Assembly: GCF_026162425.1 (NCBI RefSeq)
Contig: NZ_JAOBQJ010000001.1
Location: 310,001 to 374,000 of the forward strand
Direction of reading: 5' to 3'
DNA from: Flexivirga meconopsidis
GTDB taxonomy: Bacteria > Actinomycetota > Actinomycetes > Actinomycetales > Dermatophilaceae
DNA: 64,000 nucleotides
Part shown: piece after piece, positions 58,951 through 64,000 of the stretch
How the letters are laid out: each line of letters opens with the position of its first letter
Position numbering within the stretch: the stretch's first letter is position 1
Translations under genes and position numbers: made by a program
The notes under the pieces: generated by a model
The model's input: only the letters and a program-made list of their open reading frames with translations
Databases searched by the model: none
Told to the model about the DNA's origin: nothing

Positions 58951-59049
58951 GGTCTCGATACGCCGGCCGTCGGCTCGCAGGCTCGCCGGCGCCCGGCTAC
59001 TCGACCAACCCCGATGCTGATCGAGCCGGGCTGGCCGTATCGAGATCAG
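58951..59049. repeat. Interspersed palindromic repeat, copy 3
   Basis: GGTCTCGATAC (58951-58961) and CTACTCGACC (58997-59006) match the ends of copy 1 exactly. A second half-unit with TGATCGAG (59018-59025) and GTATCGAGATCA (59037-59048) follows, as the composite arrangement at 8.2 kb also does. It lies between the convergent aldo/keto reductase and pirin genes, where a terminator would be expected. Confidence 0.8.
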
Positions 59050-59067
59050 GTCCAGGTCAGGCCAGGA

Positions 59068-60009
59068 TCACGCCGACCGCCGACGGCCCTTGCGTGGCTT
59101 GAGGCGCACCGCAGGCAGGTCGGGCGCGGGGATGCGATCGACCTCGCCGACATACCCCTCGACCGTGCCGAATCGCCCTGTGTCGGCTTGCCATTCGTCT
59201 CGCGCGGCGACGATCTCCTCGTGACTGCGGGCCACGAAGTTCCACCACATCATGATGTCCTCGTCGAGCGGCGTGCCGCCGATGAGGATGACGCGGGCGC
59301 GTTCGTCGCCCGACGTCAGTCGCAGCAATGTCTGGCCGGTTTCGACCACGCCGAGCTCGGTGCGCTCCAGCAGCAGCGCCTCGTCCTCGCTCGCGTCTCC
59401 GGGCGCGAGGGTGACCTCGCCGTCGTCGACGATCACGCCGTGCTCGAAGTCCGGGTCCACCTCCAGGTCCAGCACCGTGCCCGGCTCGAGGTGCAGCTCG
59501 GCCGCGACCAGCGGGCTGAATGTCCGCACCGGCGATGAGGCACCACACAGTGACCCCACGAAGACCCGGGCCGTCGCGCCACCGGCCAGCACCGAAAGTT
59601 CGGTGACCGCGGTGACGAAATGGTCGAAGCCGTTTTCGCTGTCGCGGGTCGCATCCGGCTGTGCGACCCACAACTGCACGCCGCGCAGCGACCCCGCACG
59701 CGACACCTCCGAGTGGCTGATGCCGTTGCCGGCGGTCATCAGGTTGACCTCGCCCGGTCGCACCAGCTGCGTGTTGCCCGCGCTGTCGCGGTGCTCGATC
59801 TCGCCGTCGAAAAGCCAGGTCACCGTTTGCAATCCGCAGTGCGGGTGCGGCGGCACGTCCATCGGCGTCGTCGACGGGCCGAAGTGATCGGCGAAGCACC
59901 AGGCTCCGACGAGGGTGCGGTCGCGGTGCGGCAGGGTGCGCTGCACGAAGATCGCGCGAAGGCCGCCGAGCGGCACCTCGCGCGCTTCCAGGCGTTCGAG
60001 AGTTGTCAC
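59068..60009 (-). CDS. Pirin family protein, first copy
   Basis: The product is 313 residues from the GTG at 60009. It is a two-cupin pirin fold: the metal site in cupin 1 includes HPHCGLQTVTW and the Glu/His of GEVNLMTAGNGISHSE. TAGCCT on the minus strand lies 7 nt before the GTG, a leaderless start. Pirins act as quercetin dioxygenases or as cofactors; the metal is iron or another divalent ion. It diverges from a MarR regulator that probably controls it. Confidence 0.87.
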   Translation of the reverse strand: MTTLERLEAREVPLGGLRAIFVQRTLPHRDRTLVGAWCFADHFGPSTTPMDVPPHPHCGLQTVTWLFDGEIEHRDSAGNTQLVRPGEVNLMTAGNGISHSEVSRAGSLRGVQLWVAQPDATRDSENGFDHFVTAVTELSVLAGGATARVFVGSLCGASSPVRTFSPLVAAELHLEPGTVLDLEVDPDFEHGVIVDDGEVTLAPGDASEDEALLLERTELGVVETGQTLLRLTSGDERARVILIGGTPLDEDIMMWWNFVARSHEEIVAARDEWQADTGRFGTVEGYVGEVDRIPAPDLPAVRLKPRKGRRRSA

Positions 60010-60026
60010 GGCATACAGGCTAACTC

Positions 60027-60047
60027 TCAAATTTGAAGCTAGGCTTC
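60027..60047. promoter_or_regulatory. MarR operator region between the divergent pirin and MarR genes
   Basis: Two inverted repeats abut: TCAAATTTGA (60027-60036, perfect) and GAAGC-TAG-GCTTC (60035-60047). TAGGCT (60040-60045) is the -10 of the MarR gene, 8 nt from its ATG. The word TCAAATTTGAAG recurs with one change (TCAAATCTGAAG) at 60490-60501 before the second pirin gene. Confidence 0.65.
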
Positions 60048-60053
60048 GAATCG

Positions 60054-60488
60054 ATGGCACAGTCGAGAACGACCACGTGGCGGTCCTACTTCGAGTCGAG
60101 CATCCTGCTACAGACCCGGTTGGATGAGCAGCTGCGCGCCGACTCGGGTATGTCGCTGTTGGAGTACCACCTGCTGCTGCTCCTTGTGCAGGCCGACGGC
60201 CGGATGCGGATGGGCGAACTCGCCCGCGCGATGGTCTTCTCCAGCAGCCGGCTCACCTACCAGGTGGGCGTGCTGGAGCGGCGCGGTTGGGTCAGTCGCC
60301 GGCGCGACGAGCACGACGCCCGGGTCAACTGGGCGTGCATCACCGCGGCCGGCCGCACGGCGTTCCAGCAGGCCGGCCGCCCGCACCTCGCGCTGGTGCG
60401 CAGCCTCTTCCTCGACGATCTGTCCGATGACGAACTCACGGTGCTGGACCGGGTGTTCACCCGATTGCTCGACGACCTACGGGAATAA
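60054..60488 (+). CDS. MarR-family transcriptional regulator (pirin cluster)
   Basis: A 144-residue MarR protein. The winged helix shows MGELARAMVFSSSRLTYQVGVLERRGWV and the wing RRRDEHDARVNWACITAAG. It sits between two pirin genes. Its likely binding word occurs both in its own promoter, shared with the divergent pirin, and in the gap before the second pirin, so it plausibly controls all three. No cysteine suits an OhrR-like redox switch, so the signal may be a phenolic ligand. Confidence 0.92.
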   Translation: MAQSRTTTWRSYFESSILLQTRLDEQLRADSGMSLLEYHLLLLLVQADGRMRMGELARAMVFSSSRLTYQVGVLERRGWVSRRRDEHDARVNWACITAAGRTAFQQAGRPHLALVRSLFLDDLSDDELTVLDRVFTRLLDDLRE

Positions 60489-60489
60489 T

Positions 60490-60501
60490 TCAAATCTGAA
60501 G
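60490..60501. promoter_or_regulatory. Second copy of the pirin-cluster MarR word
   Basis: TCAAATCTGAAG differs by one base from the word at 60027-60038. It directly follows the MarR stop codon and precedes the second pirin gene by 15 bp. Confidence 0.5.
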
Positions 60502-60516
60502 GAAGTTGTGGCCGAT

Positions 60517-61491
60517 ATGCCTGCTGTCACAGTCGAGAACATCCTGACCCTGCCCCGCGTGTCGACCCCGGCGCCGACCGCAGTCGATCGGCCGGTGCGG
60601 TCGGTCACGACCGCCCCCAAAGGCTTTGAGGGCGAAGGCTTTCCGGTGCGTCGCGCCTTCGCCGGCGTCTCGATGGCCGACCTCGACCCGTTCATCCACA
60701 TGGACCAGATGGGCGAGGTCGAATATGCACCCGGCGAGCCGAAGGGCACGCCCTGGCACCCGCACCGCGGCTTCGAGACCGTCACCTACATGATCGACGG
60801 CGTCTTCGAGCATCAGGACAGCCACGGCGGCGGTGGCAGCATCACCGACGGCGACACCCAGTGGATGACCGCCGGCTCGGGGTTGCTGCACATCGAGAAG
60901 CCGCCGGAGCAGTTGGTCATGTCCGGTGGGCTCTTCCACGGCCTGCAGCTGTGGGTCAACCTGCCCAGCACCCAGAAGATGTCCGACCCGCGCTACCAGG
61001 ACATCCGCAGCAAGGAGGTCTCGCTGCTGTCGAGCAACGACGGCGGCGCCCTGCTGCGCGTCATCGCCGGTGACGTCGACGGCCACTCCGGCCCCGGCGT
61101 CACCCACACCCCGATCTCGGTGATCCACGCGACCGTCGCCCCGGGTGCCCGCGTGCAGCTGCCCTGGCGCAAGGACTTCAACGCGCTCGTCTACGCGCTC
61201 GCCGGCCGCGGGAGCGTCGGCACCGAGCGGCGTCCGATCGAGTCCGGTCAGCTCGCGGTCTTCGGCGCCGGTGATGTCATCGAGTTCGCCGCCGACGACA
61301 GCCAGGAGTCGCGCAGCCCGAGCCTGGAGCTCTACATCATGGGCGGCCAGCCGATCCGCGAGCCGGTTGCGGCATACGGCCCGTTCGTGATGAACACCCG
61401 CGACGAGCTGGTCCAGGCGTTCGAGGACTTCCAGGCCGGCAAGCTCGGCACCGTCCCGTCCGAGCCGCACCCGGGGCACGACGTCCTCTGA
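60517..61491 (+). CDS. Pirin family protein, second copy
   Basis: The product is 324 residues from the ATG at 60517 (a GTG at 60508 is also possible). The cupin metal motif is HPHRGFETVTYMIDG, followed by WMTAGSGLLHIEKP; the second His and the Glu are conserved as in pirins. It is only distantly related to the other pirin here, so this is not a recent duplication. It follows the MarR gene by 28 bp and ends at a GC-rich hairpin. Function may be detoxification of flavonoid-like compounds. Confidence 0.88.
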   Translation: MPAVTVENILTLPRVSTPAPTAVDRPVRSVTTAPKGFEGEGFPVRRAFAGVSMADLDPFIHMDQMGEVEYAPGEPKGTPWHPHRGFETVTYMIDGVFEHQDSHGGGGSITDGDTQWMTAGSGLLHIEKPPEQLVMSGGLFHGLQLWVNLPSTQKMSDPRYQDIRSKEVSLLSSNDGGALLRVIAGDVDGHSGPGVTHTPISVIHATVAPGARVQLPWRKDFNALVYALAGRGSVGTERRPIESGQLAVFGAGDVIEFAADDSQESRSPSLELYIMGGQPIREPVAAYGPFVMNTRDELVQAFEDFQAGKLGTVPSEPHPGHDVL

Positions 61492-61521
61492 TCCGTATGA
61501 CGGGAGCCCCGTCCACCCAAG

Positions 61522-61559
61522 CCGCGGGCCCGGGCCGTTCGTCGGCCCGGGCCCCGCGG
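61522..61559 (+). terminator. GC-rich hairpin after the second pirin gene
   Basis: A stem of about 16 bp (CCGCGGGCCCGGGCCG paired with CGGCCCGGGCCCCGCGG, one bulge) with a 5-nt loop lies 30 bp after the stop. It is the clearest hairpin of the right third of the window. Confidence 0.7.
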
Positions 61560-61593
61560 TGTTTGCGAACAGTTCAGCCCGATCGTGCACGCA

Positions 61594-61640
61594 CTACTAC
61601 TTCAGGTAGTAGCATCTACTACGACAATGAGTAGTAGATG
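61594..61640 (+). promoter_or_regulatory. Nested TACTAC/GTAGTA inverted repeats upstream of cydA
   Basis: Two perfect inverted repeats lie end to end: CTACTAC-TTCAG-GTAGTAG (61594-61612) and CATCTACTAC-(8 nt)-GTAGTAGATG (61613-61640). The half-site TACTAC/GTAGTA resembles BlaI/MecI/CopY-type operators. They end 13 bp before the cydA GTG. Confidence 0.75.
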
Positions 61641-61653
61641 AAGGGGAGCCAGC

Positions 61654-63096
61654 GTGGACGCCTTGGACCTGGCGCGGTGGCAGTTCGCCATCACGACCGT
61701 GTACCACTTCCTGTTCGTGCCGATCACCATCGGGCTGTCGGCGATCGTGGCCGGGTTTCACACGTGGTACCTGCGCACTCGGACGCCCGAAATGCTCCGG
61801 CTGGCAAAGTTTTTCGGCAAGCTCTTCACGATCAACTTCGCGCTCGGACTGGTCACCGGCATCGTGCAGGAGTTCCAGTTCGGGATGAACTGGTCGGAGT
61901 ACAGCAAGTTCGTCGGTGACATCTTCGGTGCCCCACTCGCGTTCGAGGCACTGCTCGCGTTCTTCCTCGAGTCCACCTTCCTCGGCCTCTGGCTCTTCGG
62001 CTGGGGGCGACTGCCGGAGAAGGTCCACGTCGCCTGCATCTGGATCGTGCACATCGGCACCGTCCTGTCGGCGTACTTCATCCTCGCGGCCAACTCGTTC
62101 ATGCAGCACCCGGTCGGCTGGCGCTACAACCCGCAGTCCGGGCGCGCCGAACTCACCGACTTCGTGGCCGTGCTGACCAACAAGGTGCAGCTGGTTGCCT
62201 TCCCGCACGTGCTCGCCTCGGCATACCTCGTCGGCGGCTCCGTAGTGCTCGGCATCGGGCTCTGGCTCATGCGCAAGCACCAGCAGGACCGCGGCATGTA
62301 CCGGAAGGCGGCGCGGGTCGGCGCGGTCGTCACGCTGGTCGCCGGTCTGGGCGTCGCGATCTCCGGCGACTCCCAGGGCAAGGTGATGACCGAGGTCCAG
62401 CCGATGAAAATGGCTGCGGCAGAAGCGCTTTACACCACCCGCGACAGCTGCGCGGAGTTCTCCATCTTCACTGTCGGCTCGCTCAACGGTGAGAAGGAGC
62501 GCTACGCGATCACCGTCCCCTGTCTGCTGAGCTTCCTCGGCACCGGCTCGTTCCAGGGCAAGGTCGAGGGCATCAACGACCTCAAACGGGAGCTGCCGGC
62601 GCAGATCACCCAGGAGGCGCAGGCCAGACAGGAGCCGCTGCGCTACGTGCAGCCGCCGGACGCGGTCTTCACCCCGAACATTCCGCTGGCCTACTGGTCG
62701 TTCCGGTTGATGATCGGTGTTGGTATGGCGTCGTGCGCGGTCGCGGTGCTCGCCCTCTGGTTCACCCGCAAGCGCCGCGACACCATCCCGCGCTGGATGG
62801 TCTGGGCCGCGATCGCGACGCCGTTCCTTCCGTTGCTGGGCAACAGTTTCGGCTGGATCTTCACCGAGACCGGCCGACAACCATGGCTCGTCTACGGCGT
62901 CATGACCACCGCCACCGGAGTGTCCGGCAACTCGGCCGGCGCCGTGATCACCTCGATGGTCGTCTTCACGCTCCTTTATGCCGCACTGGCCGTCGTCGAG
63001 GTCAAGCTCTTCCTCGACTACACCCGCCGCGGTGCCGACCCCTACCACCCGACGAAGCAGACGGCCGAGGACGAGCCGTTGGCCTTCTCCTACTGA
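61654..63096 (+). CDS. cydA: Cytochrome bd oxidase subunit I
   Basis: A 480-residue quinol oxidase subunit carrying the hemes. The N-terminus ARWQFAITTVYHFLFVPITIGL contains the heme ligand histidine near residue 18. FPHVLASAYLVGG holds a second ligand, and the short Q-loop (RQEPLRYVQPPDAVF) is of the short class. About nine helices are visible. With CydB it reduces oxygen at high affinity and uses quinol directly. The GTG has an AAGGGGAG ribosome site. Two stacked inverted repeats just upstream imply tight control. Confidence 0.96.
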   Translation: MDALDLARWQFAITTVYHFLFVPITIGLSAIVAGFHTWYLRTRTPEMLRLAKFFGKLFTINFALGLVTGIVQEFQFGMNWSEYSKFVGDIFGAPLAFEALLAFFLESTFLGLWLFGWGRLPEKVHVACIWIVHIGTVLSAYFILAANSFMQHPVGWRYNPQSGRAELTDFVAVLTNKVQLVAFPHVLASAYLVGGSVVLGIGLWLMRKHQQDRGMYRKAARVGAVVTLVAGLGVAISGDSQGKVMTEVQPMKMAAAEALYTTRDSCAEFSIFTVGSLNGEKERYAITVPCLLSFLGTGSFQGKVEGINDLKRELPAQITQEAQARQEPLRYVQPPDAVFTPNIPLAYWSFRLMIGVGMASCAVAVLALWFTRKRRDTIPRWMVWAAIATPFLPLLGNSFGWIFTETGRQPWLVYGVMTTATGVSGNSAGAVITSMVVFTLLYAALAVVEVKLFLDYTRRGADPYHPTKQTAEDEPLAFSY

Positions 63097-63115
63097 AGGA
63101 ACGGGGAGATTCGCA

Positions 63116-64000
63116 ATGTCACTCGAAACGCTCTGGTTCATCGCGATCGCCATCCTCTGGGCCGGTTACCTGGTCCTGGAAGGCTTCGACTTCGGTGTCG
63201 GCATGCTGCTGGCGATCATCGGCCGCGGCGAGACCGAGGCCGAGACCAACGACAAACGGCGCCTGATGCTGACCACGATCGGTCCGTTCTGGGACGGCAA
63301 CGAGGTCTGGCTGATCACCGCGGCGGGCGCGATGTTCGCGGCCTTCCCTGCCTGGTACGCAACGATGTTCAGCGGCTTCTACCTGGCGATGCTGGTCCTG
63401 CTCGTGGTGCTGATCCTGCGCAACATGGGCCTCGAATACCGCTACAAGCGGGACAGTGCCCAGTGGCGGGCCCGCTGGGACGCCGCGATCATCGGCGGTT
63501 CACTGCTCGCGCCGCTGCTGGTGGGCATCGCGCTGACCAATCTCGTGCACGGCGTCCCGATCAACGCGCAGGGCGACTTCACCGGCAACTTCTTCAGCCT
63601 GCTCGGCCCGATGAGCATTCTGGGTGGCATCACCTTCGTGGCCCTGTCGCTGACTCATGGTGCATTCTTCCTGGCACTCAAGACGACCGGTGAGATCCGT
63701 GAGGCAGCAAGGAAGTTCGCCGGTCGCTTCGGTCCGGTCGCCTGGGTCTTGCTGGCGGCGCTGCTGATCTGGGCGAACGTGCACACCGGGACGGTCTGGT
63801 CCTGGGCGGCCTCCGTGGTCGCGCTCCTCGCGCTCGGTTCGTCGGCCCTCGCCGACCGCGCCGGACGGGACGGCTGGGCCTTCCTGGGCACGTTCTTCGC
63901 GATCGGGCTGACCGCTGCGACCTACTTCCTGGCCGTCTATCCCGATGTCATGCCGAGCACCACCAACTCGGCCTACAGCCTCTCGGTGCACGAGGCGGCC
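63116..64000 (+). CDS. cydB: Cytochrome bd oxidase subunit II, partial
   Basis: The frame starts at the ATG at 63116 (MSLETLWFIAIAILWAGYLV) with a GGGGAG ribosome site and runs open to the window edge, giving 295 residues of the expected 340 or so. The signature LEGFDFGVGMLL and GPFWDGNEVWLITAAGAMFA are the CydB family landmarks. It lies 19 bp after cydA in the same operon. Whether the cydDC exporter genes follow cannot be seen. Confidence 0.96.
   Translation, partial: MSLETLWFIAIAILWAGYLVLEGFDFGVGMLLAIIGRGETEAETNDKRRLMLTTIGPFWDGNEVWLITAAGAMFAAFPAWYATMFSGFYLAMLVLLVVLILRNMGLEYRYKRDSAQWRARWDAAIIGGSLLAPLLVGIALTNLVHGVPINAQGDFTGNFFSLLGPMSILGGITFVALSLTHGAFFLALKTTGEIREAARKFAGRFGPVAWVLLAALLIWANVHTGTVWSWAASVVALLALGSSALADRAGRDGWAFLGTFFAIGLTAATYFLAVYPDVMPSTTNSAYSLSVHEAA

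Noticed and set aside
61597-63153. Minus-strand frame of 518 codons opposite cydA
   Set aside because: Shadow of cydA; starts and ends at no plausible signals.
1-64000. CRISPR array, tRNA/rRNA genes, integrase or transposase
   Set aside because: No spaced direct repeats of CRISPR type, no cloverleaf, and no integrase or transposase motif were found on either strand.

Overview
The window is high-GC DNA from an actinobacterium. Gene content and style (TAT-exported NamZ, DUF222/HNH protein, DtxR iron box, PPK2, cytochrome bd oxidase, very many leaderless promoters) fit a Micrococcales lineage such as Dermacoccaceae or Intrasporangiaceae. That placement is inference; there is no rRNA or tRNA gene in the window to anchor it.

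Layout. 1-9.7 kb is ordinary chromosome: the 3' end of an acyl-CoA ligase, a MarR regulator, an App1-type phosphatase, an Fpg/Nei glycosylase, a rhodanese, pyridoxal kinase, a divergent MFS/LysR pair, PPK2, a frameshifted DUF1345 membrane protein and a secreted metallopeptidase. 9.9-32.5 kb is an accessory, defence-type region: an AAA ATPase, a type I restriction-modification operon (hsdM-hsdS-hsdR) ending in a DEDDy exonuclease, a minus-strand operon of a broken HIRAN/zinc-finger/nuclease/HTH gene, a HipA-like kinase and a HIRAN-domain partner, an HTH protein, a damaged membrane protein, a 1106-residue STAND (NB-ARC/TPR) ATPase with a probable nuclease head, a TetR remnant, a MerR/quinone oxidoreductase pair, a small uncharacterised protein and a VapBC-type toxin-antitoxin pair. 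32.5-64 kb is again chromosomal: small enzymes, a 2-hydroxyacid dehydrogenase, an HxlR/methyltransferase pair, NamZ, PaaZ, an iron-siderophore ABC operon under a DtxR box, an MDR efflux pump, a DUF1541 protein under a CsoR-type box, a P450/MpaB-type oxygenase pair, an HNH protein, a pirin-MarR-pirin cluster and cydAB (cydB runs off the end).

How it works together. Restriction, a probable abortive STAND nuclease, a HipA-like kinase module and a toxin-antitoxin pair lie within about 22 kb, the usual pattern of a defence island. Several genes there are damaged by single-base indels or a stop codon. Regulation is unusually readable: at least 18 genes have a TANNNT -10 element that ends 6-8 nt before the start codon (leaderless transcripts), and many of these promoters are overlapped by a perfect inverted repeat that is a good candidate operator. 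A second window-wide signal is the heptamer GTATGNC/GNCATAC, found by eye at roughly 75-80 places, thinner between 17 and 33 kb, and often using the rare Ile codon ATA or the rarer Tyr codon TAT.
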